Assembly (NCBI RefSeq): GCF_041435215.1
Contig: NZ_CP108394.1
Location: forward strand, 6,448,001 to 6,512,000
Source: Streptomyces sp. NBC_01314
GTDB lineage: Bacteria; Actinomycetota; Actinomycetes; Streptomycetales; Streptomycetaceae
DNA length: 64,000 nt
Direction: 5' to 3'
Part shown: positions 24,608-33,417 of the stretch, one piece after another
How positions within the stretch are numbered: position 1 is the first letter of the stretch
Layout of the letters: every line of letters begins with the position of its first letter
The notes under the pieces: generated by a model
Database searches by the model: none
Told to the model about the DNA's origin: nothing
The model's input: only the letters and a program-made list of their open reading frames with translations
Position numbers and translations under genes: made by a program

Positions 24608-25512
24608 TCCGCCGACTGGGTCGCTACATCGGCGTGGCCTATCCGCCGAGGACGCAGTTGCCCCTGATGCTCTCCTGGGCCGTCGGACTGACCGCCCTCT
24701 TCGCCTGCACCGTCGGCGGGGCCTTCCGCTGGCATCCCGACAGCGGGCTGGCCATCACCGCGGTGACCCTGGTTGTCGACATGCTCCTGCTCCGGGCTCT
24801 CGACGACCTCCGCGACCACGGGTACGACCGGGAACACCATCCGTCCCGGCCGCTACCCAGCGGGATGGTCACGGAACGGGACCTGCTGACCCTGGTCGCC
24901 GTCGGCACCGCCGTCCTGCTTCTGCTCAACGCCCACCGGGGCATGGTGCTGGCGGCGCTGGGTGTCCAACTCGCCTACGGGATCGGTGTGATGACCCTGG
25001 AATGGCGGACAGGCCGGCCGTCGGCCGACAGGCTGGGACTCCAACTGGCGCTCAATCTGCCGATCCAGACCCTGCTGAGCCTGTATGTGTACGCCGGTTT
25101 CCTGAGGGCCGAGCAGCAGCAGCCGAACCTCGCCGGGCTGATGGCCGTTGCGGCCGCCACGTTCGGCGGACTCTGCCTGGAGCTCGGCCGGAAGACCACC
25201 CGCCGCCCGCGGCCGGGAGAGCGGACCTATGCCACGGTGCTCGGTCCGGCGCTCGCATCGGCCGCCGCGGTCGCGGCCGCCGCGACGGCCACTGCCATCG
25301 TGCTGGCGATCACCCAGCCATGGCGCCCGGAGGCCGCCGGATACGGCTGGGGGTGGTTGCTGCTGATCCCGCTGCTCCTGCCGGCCACCGCCGCGGCCCG
25401 CTTCGCGGCAGGTGCCACGGGCTGGCCGGTGGCACTCATCCGCAACTATCTGCCGGCCATGTACGCCAGTTTCCTGGCGGTCGGCTTGCTCACGGAAGGA
25501 GGACTGCAGTGA
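24604..25512 (+). CDS. UbiA-superfamily membrane transferase, 302 aa
   Basis: An integral membrane protein with about eight hydrophobic segments. The first metal-binding motif is DDLRDHGYD in RALDDLRDHGYDREHHPSRPLPSG, equivalent to NDxxDxxxD of UbiA enzymes. The second motif region reads LCLELGRKTTRRPRPGERTYATVLG, close to the DxxxD loop but with Glu in place of the first Asp. The family transfers prenyl or phosphoribosyl groups from diphosphates to acceptors. Here there is no prenyl-diphosphate synthase nearby, so the donor could be an activated nucleotide or lipid phosphate. It overlaps both neighbours by four bases and is certainly in their operon. Confidence 0.8.
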   Translation: MIRRLGRYIGVAYPPRTQLPLMLSWAVGLTALFACTVGGAFRWHPDSGLAITAVTLVVDMLLLRALDDLRDHGYDREHHPSRPLPSGMVTERDLLTLVAVGTAVLLLLNAHRGMVLAALGVQLAYGIGVMTLEWRTGRPSADRLGLQLALNLPIQTLLSLYVYAGFLRAEQQQPNLAGLMAVAAATFGGLCLELGRKTTRRPRPGERTYATVLGPALASAAAVAAAATATAIVLAITQPWRPEAAGYGWGWLLLIPLLLPATAAARFAAGATGWPVALIRNYLPAMYASFLAVGLLTEGGLQ

Positions 25513-26165
25513 TCTCCTACGCCCCGATCACCGACGACCCCGGTTTCTGGACCCTGCTCGGACCCGACTTCGCGGGCAAGTCCACCGTGCTGAATCGCCT
25601 CCACGATGATCACGGCTGGCGCGTGGTGTCTTACGACGACCGATATCTGGAGCAGTACCCGCTGATCGCACGACTACGGCAGCGCTGGATCGACGACGCC
25701 TTCCTGTGGGCCGGGGAGCGCTACTCCCCGGAGCTGGTGCTGTCCGTGCTGCACACCATCGTGCTGCATCTGCGCGACCAACTCGCCTGCTCCACCGGGC
25801 CGGAACCGGTGATCGTCGACTCGTACTTCTACAAGCTTCTCGCCAAATGCCGCCTGCTCGGGCTGGAGCACGAGCCCACCTTCGACCTCTGGCGGCGCTT
25901 TCCCCGGCCGAGGGGGGTGCTCTACCTGGACGTCCCGCCCGAGGTCACCTGGGCGCGTAGCGGTCAGGGAGCACTTCTCAACGCCTTCGAGCAGCGCCCC
26001 GGAACCGCAGGCCGGGCCGGCTTCCTCCAGTTGCAGTCCGAACTGCGCGAGGCGCTGTTGAAGGAGGTCGGCGACGTGCCGTTGACCGTCATCGACGGCT
26101 CGGCCGATCCGGACACCGTCATGGCCGACGTACTCGCCTCCGTGCGGACGGAGGCGCTGCGGTGA
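25509..26165 (+). CDS. Thymidylate-kinase-like P-loop kinase, 218 aa
   Basis: The GTG at 25509 overlaps the previous stop. A P-loop GPDFAGKST sits at residues 18-26, followed by VVSYDDRYL and VIVDSYFYKLLAK, in the positions of the thymidylate-kinase DRY and substrate-binding motifs. RSGQGALLNAFEQR could be the lid. The household thymidylate kinase is expected elsewhere in the genome, so this copy probably phosphorylates a phosphate ester or nucleotide in the pathway, for example turning the dikinase product into a diphosphate. That role is inferred from the cluster. It overlaps the next gene (GTGA). Confidence 0.75.
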   Translation: MISYAPITDDPGFWTLLGPDFAGKSTVLNRLHDDHGWRVVSYDDRYLEQYPLIARLRQRWIDDAFLWAGERYSPELVLSVLHTIVLHLRDQLACSTGPEPVIVDSYFYKLLAKCRLLGLEHEPTFDLWRRFPRPRGVLYLDVPPEVTWARSGQGALLNAFEQRPGTAGRAGFLQLQSELREALLKEVGDVPLTVIDGSADPDTVMADVLASVRTEALR

Positions 26166-26917
26166 CCTCGACCGAGCACCCGACGACCGTGGGGTCGCAG
26201 GCAAAGGAACGGCTGGCCGAACTCCTCGCCGAACGCGCCGCCTGGGTGGGCGGCCCGCCTCGGGACCCCGCGGCAGGACATCCCGCGGAGGCCACCGTCG
26301 TGGTGCTCCTGCGCTCCTTCGACCTGGACAGCCTGGTCAACGGCGCGCGCGCGTTCGCGGCAGGCCTTGCCCCGGCCGAGGCGGACGCTTGGCGCCGATC
26401 CTGGACCCGGACGCTCTTCCTGTTCGGCAACCCCGCCAACCTCACCGAGCGCACACCGCCCCGACTGGTCTCCCCGACCGGGACCACCGCCTGGCTCGGG
26501 CCCTATGCGCCCCAGCATCTGCCCGGCCCGATCCGGCTGTACAAACCGGTCTCCGGGGTTCTTCCGGAACTCCGCCCGGACATCGAGATCACACCTGCCG
26601 AACCCCCTGCCGGTACGCCTCCCACACCCGGCGGCCCGTGCCGGCCCCTGCACATCGCCGTACGGGACCTGAAACTCGCCGACTACCTCATCCACCTCCA
26701 CCACGCCCTGAGCGAGTCCGTCCTCCAAGGCCGCCTCCGGCCGGACGAACGTCTCCGCCTGATCCACTGCCCGGACCTCGGTGCCGAAGCGGCCAGGGGA
26801 ACGCAGGGCTATGCCCGCGTCCACCAGGCGGCCGACGACCCGGAGCGGCTCCGTCTCCACGTCTGGCTCTCCGACACGTCCCACCACGGCCGCCACAGCC
26901 CGACCGCCCACAGGTAA
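26162..26917 (+). CDS. Unknown cluster protein, 251 aa
   Basis: I do not recognise the family. The GTG at 26162 overlaps the kinase stop. Features: an N-terminal helix (KERLAELLAERAAWV), a hydrophobic strand ATVVVLLRSFDLDSL, a Trp/Phe-rich block WRRSWTRTLFLFGNPANLTER, a Pro-rich linker near residues 140-160, and a C-terminal CRPLHIAVRDLKLADYLIHLHHALSES. No signal peptide or membrane segment. Tight coupling to the kinase suggests it acts in the same step, perhaps as a scaffold or acyl/substrate carrier-recognition factor; this is a guess. Confidence 0.7.
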   Translation: MTSTEHPTTVGSQAKERLAELLAERAAWVGGPPRDPAAGHPAEATVVVLLRSFDLDSLVNGARAFAAGLAPAEADAWRRSWTRTLFLFGNPANLTERTPPRLVSPTGTTAWLGPYAPQHLPGPIRLYKPVSGVLPELRPDIEITPAEPPAGTPPTPGGPCRPLHIAVRDLKLADYLIHLHHALSESVLQGRLRPDERLRLIHCPDLGAEAARGTQGYARVHQAADDPERLRLHVWLSDTSHHGRHSPTAHR

Positions 26918-26954
26918 CAGCACCACTCAACAGCAATTGGACGGCGAGGAAACC

Positions 26955-27809
26955 ATGGACATCCCCGACTTCACCGATGACGATCTGGCCCGCCTGGCGC
27001 TCTCCTCAAGGCTGCGGAGTCTCTCGGAATCGCTCAGGACGGCGGTCGCCGCGGAGGACCGCCCAGCTGCCGCGGACGGCGGAGGCGGCCTGACCGCCGA
27101 GCTCAGCTCGCTCCTCGCGGCCGAGGTCCCGCTGCTCAAGGATGCCATCGCGAGATATGCGAGGAGCCGTGGCGAGCACCCGCAGGACCTGCCGCCCGCC
27201 CCGGACGTCGACGCGGCGGGCGCCTTCCACCCGGCGGACCCGGCGGCCGAGGCCGCCGCAATCGACGCCTGGTACGCACTGCACGCGCAATTGGAACCGC
27301 TGGCACGCGTCCGCGACCCGTTCAGCCGACTGCTGAGCGGGCGCAGCCCCCTCCCGCAGGACTGCCTGATCTGCCGCAAGTACGCGGGCGAGCCGGTGCC
27401 GCCCTGGGCGGGCTTCGCCAAACCGCCCGGCGGGCACGTCATCGATGACGGAACCTGGCGGGTCGGACACGGCCCCACTCCGTACTGGCCGGCCGGGACC
27501 CTGCTGATCGAGTCCCGCCGGCACTTCCTGGACCACGCCGGTTTCGACGCCCACGAGGCCGCCACCTTCGGTCCGCTGGTCCAGCGACTCACGGATCCCC
27601 TGAAGGAGGCCACCGGAGCCCCCCGAATTCATGTCTTCTCCTGCATGGAGGGCACCAGGCACTTCCATACATGGCTGGTGCCCCGCACCGAGGGGAAGCA
27701 GAGCGGGCGGGGCTTTGTCGCCGACCCCGGACACTGCACCCCCGCCGAGGCCGAGGACGTCATCGGCCGTCTCAGGACGGCGCTCGCAGGCACGGTGGAG
27801 CAGCCATGA
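26955..27809 (+). CDS. HIT-family protein with cysteine motif, 284 aa
   Basis: The ATG at 26955 follows GGCGAGGAAACC. The first ~95 residues are a helical extension. A HIT fold follows: DCLICRKYAGEPVPPWAG (possible metal or structural cysteines), GTLLIESRRHFLDHAGFDAHEAA, and the catalytic strand GTRHFHTWLVPR. The canonical HxHxHxx is HFHTW here, so the nucleophilic second His is kept and the third is replaced. That pattern is nearer to GalT/Ap4A-phosphorylase-type nucleotidyl transferases than to Fhit. A nucleotide-transfer step on a phosphorylated intermediate would fit the cluster. Stop overlaps the next start (ATGA). Confidence 0.75.
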   Translation: MDIPDFTDDDLARLALSSRLRSLSESLRTAVAAEDRPAAADGGGGLTAELSSLLAAEVPLLKDAIARYARSRGEHPQDLPPAPDVDAAGAFHPADPAAEAAAIDAWYALHAQLEPLARVRDPFSRLLSGRSPLPQDCLICRKYAGEPVPPWAGFAKPPGGHVIDDGTWRVGHGPTPYWPAGTLLIESRRHFLDHAGFDAHEAATFGPLVQRLTDPLKEATGAPRIHVFSCMEGTRHFHTWLVPRTEGKQSGRGFVADPGHCTPAEAEDVIGRLRTALAGTVEQP

Positions 27810-29020
27810 CGGCGGGTGTGCACGCGGCCGACACCCTGGCACGCGCCACCGCACAACAACCCAGAGCCCGCATCCTGCTCGCACCGGTGCCCGTCAGCCC
27901 CACCAAACCGCTGACGCCAACCCACCTGAAGTACCTGCTCTCCCTCGACATGCTCCACAGGGCGACGGCCACGTTCGCCGATGTGACCTTCGTGTACCAC
28001 CACACCGCGTTCGCCGGGAGCCGGCAGGTGGCCGGATTCTGGGAGTACCTCGACCGCTGCCACGCCAACGTGGCACACGAAGCCCTGAGCGAGGAAGAGA
28101 TAGGCGAGCTGTACACCGCCTACAACCGGGCCGGGCCCGCACCGGAGGCCGACCTGTTACCGGTGGTCCGACGTGCCGAGGCAGGCTGGACCCACCCGGT
28201 GACGGCACGTCTCCTCGACATCTGGGAGGGCCACTACCGGCTGCTCGGTATGGCCGATCCCGGACTGGGCCGCACCGGCCCGGAGCCGGCCTCCGAGGCC
28301 GCCGTCCTGGATCTCCTAGCCAGCCGGAACCTGTGCATCGACGCACGGAGTCTGCAAGCGCCCGCCTATCTGGACGCCACCGCTGCGGGGCTGCCGCTGC
28401 GGGCCGTCACCAGCCCGGACGGGCAGGCCAACTACCTGCTCTACCTGCTCCGCCAGTTGGTGCCGCTCCTGGAAAGCCACGACCTGGTGGTACTGGCCCA
28501 TGACGTCGACCTGCGCACCGACTACCAGACGCTGGCCCATGTGTTCACCTCGCTCGGCGCCACTGTCGTACGGTTCGAGGTCCCCCGGGTCCCGATCGAC
28601 GGAGTCGTCCGGTCGACCAGGTTCGGTGGCTGGCAGGGCCACACCCTGGGGGCGTTCGCGGGTGCGCTGGTCGACGAGTTCGGTCCCGAGGTGTTCCAGC
28701 TCGGCCTGCGCCTGTATCTGGTGGCCGGTCTGGGCAGGACAGCTCGCTCGTCCTTCTCGCTGGGGCATCTTCGGCGATGGATGCGCCGTGCCGTCCGGCT
28801 GCTCGACGAGTCCGGCGGCCCCCTGCCCCTCGACGGCTCCGGGCACGGCACCGCCGGACGGTTTCTGGCTGCGAGGGCGGGACGGCGGCGCTACGCGGAT
28901 CCGTACCTACTGGCCACCACCTTGCTGGGCCGCGATCCCGCCGTGCCCGCGGGCGAGCTGCTCCGCGTCGTCATGGGGTCACTCCCGGACCGCGGGGCTC
29001 CAACAGACATGGAGAGGTGA
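27806..29020 (+). CDS. Unknown cluster protein, 404 aa, with a TTA codon
   Basis: Not recognised. The N-terminus RILLAPVPVSPTKPLTPTHLKYLLSLDML has the look of a nucleotide-binding loop and is loosely like the first motif of class I tRNA synthetases or nucleotidyl transferases, but no KMSKS motif is seen, so this is weak. A later block SPDGQANYLLYLLRQLVPLLESHDLVVLAHDVDLRTDYQTLAHVF is strand-helix-strand. RSTRFGGWQGHTLGAFAGALVDEF is glycine-rich. Codon 118 is TTA (28157-28159), so expression should require bldA. It is coupled to the HIT gene and lies six bases before the AfsA-like gene. Confidence 0.75.
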   Translation: MTAGVHAADTLARATAQQPRARILLAPVPVSPTKPLTPTHLKYLLSLDMLHRATATFADVTFVYHHTAFAGSRQVAGFWEYLDRCHANVAHEALSEEEIGELYTAYNRAGPAPEADLLPVVRRAEAGWTHPVTARLLDIWEGHYRLLGMADPGLGRTGPEPASEAAVLDLLASRNLCIDARSLQAPAYLDATAAGLPLRAVTSPDGQANYLLYLLRQLVPLLESHDLVVLAHDVDLRTDYQTLAHVFTSLGATVVRFEVPRVPIDGVVRSTRFGGWQGHTLGAFAGALVDEFGPEVFQLGLRLYLVAGLGRTARSSFSLGHLRRWMRRAVRLLDESGGPLPLDGSGHGTAGRFLAARAGRRRYADPYLLATTLLGRDPAVPAGELLRVVMGSLPDRGAPTDMER

Positions 29021-29026
29021 CAAGGA

Positions 29027-30082
29027 ATGCCCACCCCGACGCGCGGCACCGCCCTTCCGGAGCTCGCCGCGCAGGTGAACTTCTCCCACACCGTGGCCCG
29101 GGAGACGATCCACCGCCGCCACCTCACCGAGGTCTTCCTGACCGACGTGCTGCAGGCGGATGCGCAGAGCTTCGTGGCAGCCGCCTCGCTGCCCCCGGTG
29201 CATCCGCACTACACAGGCCGCACTCATGCGGCCGGGAGCCCTGATCCGATGCTCCTGCTGGAATGCTGCCGACAGGCCGAGACCTATGCCGCGCACGCCT
29301 TCTTCGGTGTGGAGACGGGCGCCGGTTTCATCCTGCGGAACTGGTCCCTCGAAGTCTCTCCGGAGGCCTTCGCCGCCGTGCCGTCCGGCTCGAATCAACT
29401 GTTCATGACGGCGGTTGCCGAGCGCCGCGGCCCTGCCGCGACCAGAGCGCACGGCATGGTCTACGAATTCCGGCTGTGGCTGGCCGACACCCAGGTCGGG
29501 CAGGTCCGGATGGACGTCGGCTACCTGGCCAAAGACGCCTACACCTCCGTCAGGTCGCGCAGGCGCGGGCACTTTCCGGCGATGTCGGACGAGCAGCCGA
29601 CGGCCGGGGCGGGACAGCCGGTCGATCCGGCCAGGGTGGGGCGGACCAGAGCGATGGATGCCCTGTTGCGCGACGTCGGTGTCGCTCGGGGCGCCCTCAC
29701 CGCGACCCTGCGCCTCGCCACGGACAACCCCAGCTACTTCGACCACCCGCAGGACCACGTCCCCGGAATGGTGCTGACGGAGGCGGCCCTTCAGATGGCA
29801 GTGCTGGCGCAGGAAGAGTGGGACGGCATCGCGCCACGCCTCGGCGCCATGGTCGCGGCGGAGTCGTCGTTTCTCTCATTCGCCGAGCTGGACGAGCCCG
29901 TCGTCCTCACGGCGGCGCGACCGTCGGGCGGCGGAGGCCGGGACGTGGCGTCGGACGGCCGTGAGCACGACCGAGCAGTCGAGGTGACTTTCTACCAGCG
30001 AGGGGCGGAGATCACCCGCACGAAGGTCGTCATGGCCACCAGCTTCCGCGCGCGGCCCACGAGTCCGGGGTTCCTCGGATGA
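29027..30082 (+). CDS. AfsA-family gamma-butyrolactone/butenolide skeleton synthase, 351 aa
   Basis: AfsA homologues join a beta-ketoacyl thioester to dihydroxyacetone phosphate. The two tandem A-factor hotdog repeats are visible. The first is at about residues 15-180: HTVARETIHRRHLTEVFLTDVLQ, then HPHYTGRTHAAGSPDPMLLLECCRQAETYAAHAFF. The second is at about 235-340: NPSYFDHPQDHVPGMVLTEAALQMAVLA. Length is close to A-factor synthase (~300). It is fused in order to KASIII, ACP and KASII genes that can supply the beta-ketoacyl chain. An AAGGA site precedes the ATG, and the stop overlaps the KASIII start. Confidence 0.92.
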   Translation: MPTPTRGTALPELAAQVNFSHTVARETIHRRHLTEVFLTDVLQADAQSFVAAASLPPVHPHYTGRTHAAGSPDPMLLLECCRQAETYAAHAFFGVETGAGFILRNWSLEVSPEAFAAVPSGSNQLFMTAVAERRGPAATRAHGMVYEFRLWLADTQVGQVRMDVGYLAKDAYTSVRSRRRGHFPAMSDEQPTAGAGQPVDPARVGRTRAMDALLRDVGVARGALTATLRLATDNPSYFDHPQDHVPGMVLTEAALQMAVLAQEEWDGIAPRLGAMVAAESSFLSFAELDEPVVLTAARPSGGGGRDVASDGREHDRAVEVTFYQRGAEITRTKVVMATSFRARPTSPGFLG

Positions 30083-31140
30083 GCGGCGCGGACCGTGCGG
30101 CGGTCGTCGCCGGCCTGGGCGGCTGGGTGCCGCGCACAGTGGTGACCAACGATGAACTCGCCGCCCTCCTGGACACCGACGACGAGTGGATCCGCACACG
30201 TACCGGCATCCGGCAGCGCCATGTGATCGCCCCGGGCGAGGCCACCGGCGACCTCGCCGTCGAGGCGGGGAGGCGGGCACTGGAGTCCGCCGGCCTGGTG
30301 GGCGTCGGTGCGCTGGTCCTTGCGACCAGCACACCGGACCGGCTGAGTCCGGCGACCGCGCCCGAGGTGGCGAGCCGACTCGGACTGGGCACGGTACCGG
30401 CCTTCGACGTGGCGGCCGTGTGCGCCGGCTTCGTCTACGCCCTCGCAGCCGGGGCGGGGCTGATCGCGACAGGAGTCGCCGAGAGCGTACTGGTCATCGG
30501 CGCCGACACCTTCTCCACAATTCTCGACCCGGCGGACCGAACGACCAGAGCAGTCTTCGGCGACGGGGCAGGGGCTGTCGTACTGCGGGCGGGATCCCTC
30601 GACCAGCCGGGGGCACTGCTGGGCCTGAGCCTCGGCAGCGACGGCAGCCGCAGCGACCTCATCGAGATTCCGGCGGGCGGCTCCCGGCAGCGGTCCACCA
30701 GCCTGCCGGCCAAGCCGGACGACACCTTTCTCACGATGCGCGGGCGAGCCGTTTTCGCCGAAGCGGTGCACCGGATGTCCGCTTCGGCGCGGGAGACCGC
30801 GGCACGGGCCGGGTGGCCGCTGGAAGAGATCAACCGGTTCGTGCTGCACCAGGCCAATGCCCGGATCGTCACGGCGACCGCTCACCGGCTCGCACTGCCC
30901 GCCGAGCGTTTCCTGTCCAACATCGACAGGGTCGGCAACACGGTCGCCGCCTCGATTCCGCTGGCGCTTTCCGACGGTGTCCTCTCCGGCGAGCTCAGGC
31001 CGGGACACCGCGTGGTTCTGGCCGGTTTCGGCGGCGGACTCGCATGGGGGTCGGTGGCCCTCGTCTGGCCGCACATTGCTCACCCCGGAAATCACATCCT
31101 CCCTGCACCACCAGCTGACCAGTCAGGAGCGCGAAAATGA
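30079..31140 (+). CDS. 3-oxoacyl-ACP synthase III (FabH-type), 353 aa
   Basis: A complete thiolase-fold KASIII with its catalytic triad: Cys115 (VAAVCAGF), His257 (LHQANARI) and Asn287 (RVGNTVAAS). FabH-type enzymes prime chains from an acyl-CoA and malonyl-ACP. Here it probably starts or completes the chain later condensed by the AfsA homologue. It overlaps its neighbours on both sides (ATGA). Length is normal for FabH with a short Pro-rich C-terminal extension (PAPPADQSGARK). Confidence 0.95.
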   Translation: MSGADRAAVVAGLGGWVPRTVVTNDELAALLDTDDEWIRTRTGIRQRHVIAPGEATGDLAVEAGRRALESAGLVGVGALVLATSTPDRLSPATAPEVASRLGLGTVPAFDVAAVCAGFVYALAAGAGLIATGVAESVLVIGADTFSTILDPADRTTRAVFGDGAGAVVLRAGSLDQPGALLGLSLGSDGSRSDLIEIPAGGSRQRSTSLPAKPDDTFLTMRGRAVFAEAVHRMSASARETAARAGWPLEEINRFVLHQANARIVTATAHRLALPAERFLSNIDRVGNTVAASIPLALSDGVLSGELRPGHRVVLAGFGGGLAWGSVALVWPHIAHPGNHILPAPPADQSGARK

Positions 31141-31376
31141 ACCAGTCACAGAAGATAATAGCTGATATCATGTCAGACCATTTCAAAGTGGACCGCCAAC
31201 TGATTCACTCCGATGCGACGTTCGCGGACATCAGGTTCGACTCCCTGGTTCTCGTGGAGCTGGCGCTCGTTCTGGAGAACGAACTGGACATCAGGGTGGC
31301 GGACGGCGAACTGCACGACCACATGACCATCGCCGAAGCCGCTGAACTGGTGGCGGCGAAGAAGGCCGTGCTCTGA
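31137..31376 (+). CDS. Acyl carrier protein, 79 aa
   Basis: A small acidic four-helix protein with the phosphopantetheine site FDSLVLVE; the modified residue is Ser36 (the Leu replaced by Phe before Asp-Ser is a mild variant). It is coupled on both sides (ATGA and TGATG). It should carry the growing acyl chain between the KASIII and KASII enzymes and deliver it to the AfsA-like protein. The first 60 bases are poorer in G/C than the surroundings. Confidence 0.95.
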   Translation: MNQSQKIIADIMSDHFKVDRQLIHSDATFADIRFDSLVLVELALVLENELDIRVADGELHDHMTIAEAAELVAAKKAVL

Positions 31377-32611
31377 TGACGGGCCCTGCACGTCCGTTCG
31401 AAGCGGCAATCACCGGGCTCGGGCTGGTCACCCCCGCCGGTATAGGAGTCAAGGAGAATTGGGACCGCCTGTTGTCGGGGGTCTCCTGTGCAGCCACCGA
31501 CGAGGAACTGCGCGGTTCCCCGGTCGACTTCAGCTGCCGGGTGCCCGGATTCGATCCGGACGCCCTGCTCGGGGGATTCTCCGCCTGGCAGCTGGACCGG
31601 TTCGTACAACTGGCGATTGCCTCCTCCCGGCAGGCCGTCGAGGAGGCCGGCTGGGATCCCGCCACCTGGGACGGTGCCCGGGTCGGCGTCGTGCTCGGCA
31701 ACTCGCTCGGCGGGATGCAGTCCCTGGAACAGCAGCACGGCAGCCTGCTGGAGAAGGGACCACGCAACGTCTCCCCTCTCCTGATCCCCAGATTCATGGT
31801 GAACATGGCCGCCGCACAGGTCGCGATCGACCTCGGAGCCCGGGGACCGAGTCTGGTCACGGCGACCGCCTGTGCCTCGGGGGCCACAGCGGTGGGCACG
31901 GCACGGGAACTTCTGCGCTCCGGGGCCTGCGATGTGGTGCTGGCCGGAGGGACCGAGTCCGCGCTGACCCCGCTGGTCATGGCCGGGCTCGGCAGGATGG
32001 GCGCGCTGTCCGGGCGCAGGCGGGAGCCGGAGCGGGCGTCCCGCCCCTTTGACGCCGACCGTGACGGATTCGTGGCCGCCGAGGGCGCGGGCGTCCTGGT
32101 CCTGGAGCGGATGGCCGACGCCCGGGCGCGCGGCGCGCGCATCCGGGCCGTCGTCCGGGGGTACGGCAGCTCCACCGACGCCTACCACCCCACAGCGCCC
32201 GATCCGCAAGGTCAAGGCATCGAACGCGCGCTCAGGGCCGCGCTGGCCGACGCGCAGCTCGGCTCCGCGGATGTGGATCACGTCAACGCGCACGGCACCG
32301 GGACTCCACTGAACGACGTCACCGAAGGGCGGTCACTCCACCGGGTGCTGGGCGCCCGGCCCCTGGTCACCTCGGCCAAGGGCGTCATCGGACACACGCT
32401 CGGCGCGGCCGGCGCCATCGAGGCCGCGTACACCGCGCTCGCCCTTGAACACAACATCGTTCCGCCGACAGCCAACCTGACCCGGCTTGATCCCGAGCTG
32501 GAGCTCGACGTGGTGAGCGGATCTCCCCGCAGCGCCCTGGTGGACGTCGCCGTGAGCACCTCGCTCGGCTTCGGCGGCCACAACGCGGCACTGGTGCTCA
32601 CGACCGCCTGA
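31376..32611 (+). CDS. 3-oxoacyl-ACP synthase II (FabF-type), 411 aa
   Basis: Full-length FabF-like elongating ketosynthase with Cys166 (TACASGATA), His306 (VNAHGTGTP) and His340 (GVIGHTLGAAG), and the Lys of SAKG. It condenses malonyl-ACP with an acyl chain on the cluster ACP. A second chain-length or malonyl-recognising ketosynthase is not present, so this is a single KAS, not a type II PKS pair. Starts one base into the ACP stop (TGATG). Confidence 0.95.
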   Translation: MTGPARPFEAAITGLGLVTPAGIGVKENWDRLLSGVSCAATDEELRGSPVDFSCRVPGFDPDALLGGFSAWQLDRFVQLAIASSRQAVEEAGWDPATWDGARVGVVLGNSLGGMQSLEQQHGSLLEKGPRNVSPLLIPRFMVNMAAAQVAIDLGARGPSLVTATACASGATAVGTARELLRSGACDVVLAGGTESALTPLVMAGLGRMGALSGRRREPERASRPFDADRDGFVAAEGAGVLVLERMADARARGARIRAVVRGYGSSTDAYHPTAPDPQGQGIERALRAALADAQLGSADVDHVNAHGTGTPLNDVTEGRSLHRVLGARPLVTSAKGVIGHTLGAAGAIEAAYTALALEHNIVPPTANLTRLDPELELDVVSGSPRSALVDVAVSTSLGFGGHNAALVLTTA

Positions 32612-32670
32612 TCAGCACCCGCCCGGAACAACCCCCTTCCCATCTGGCGAACCATCACCCGGAGGTATTC

Positions 32671-33417
32671 ATGAACCCCCTTCAGAAGATCCGCCTCGTC
32701 GCACTCGACAGTGACGGCGTACTGCTCAACGACACGTACAGCCCCGTCATCGAACGGTTCGTCACCCGGCACGGCGGCGAGTACACCGCGGCCGTCGAAC
32801 GCGGAGTCTGGGGCTCCCCCCAACTGGCGGCCGGCCAGAACATGGCCCTTGCCTGCAAACTCCCGTGGTCGGCCAAGGAGACCATCGGGGCGTTCTTCAA
32901 GGAGCGCGAGGAATATCTCAGGGAGAACCCGGTCGAGTTGATCCCAGGCACCGAAGAACTCCTCGCCACCCTGCGGGAGGCCGGTGTCCGCGTCGTCTGC
33001 TACGGAGGACGCAACCGCGAGTACACCTTCGACACCCATCTCGGCCACCTCGCCGAGTACTTCGACAGCGAGATCCCCTACGTCGACGTCAACGACTTCC
33101 GGCCCGGTACCAAGGAGATCGTCCGGGACATCTTCGGCTACGAGTTCAACGAGGTCGTCTTCGTCGACGACATCAACCGCGTCGCCGAGGTCACCAAGAG
33201 TCTGGGAGCCGGATTCATCGGTGTACCGGCCTCCTTGCCCCACAACTTCCAGCGCGCGGAGATGGAGGCCACCGGCGTGCGGTACATGGTCGACGACATC
33301 CGGAAGATCGATGCCGGGCTCCTCAGGAAGGTGGACGAGGAGCTCGCCGCCGGCACCCTCTGGGCGGAGCCGGGCTCCCACCGTACGGCCGACCGCGCGG
33401 GGCGGGTGGCCGGATGA
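32671..33417 (+). CDS. HAD-superfamily phosphatase, 248 aa
   Basis: Motif I is VALDSDGVLL with Asp13 and Asp15, so it has both acids of a genuine phosphatase. GGRNREY gives motif II, a Lys in RPGTKEIV motif III, and VVFVDDINR motif IV. The cap between motifs I and II is helical. In furan/butenolide pathways such as methylenomycin furans, a HAD phosphatase (MmfP) removes the phosphate left by the AfsA reaction; the same role fits here. CCGGAGG precedes the ATG at 32671, and the stop overlaps the aldo-keto reductase start. Confidence 0.85.
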   Translation: MNPLQKIRLVALDSDGVLLNDTYSPVIERFVTRHGGEYTAAVERGVWGSPQLAAGQNMALACKLPWSAKETIGAFFKEREEYLRENPVELIPGTEELLATLREAGVRVVCYGGRNREYTFDTHLGHLAEYFDSEIPYVDVNDFRPGTKEIVRDIFGYEFNEVVFVDDINRVAEVTKSLGAGFIGVPASLPHNFQRAEMEATGVRYMVDDIRKIDAGLLRKVDEELAAGTLWAEPGSHRTADRAGRVAG

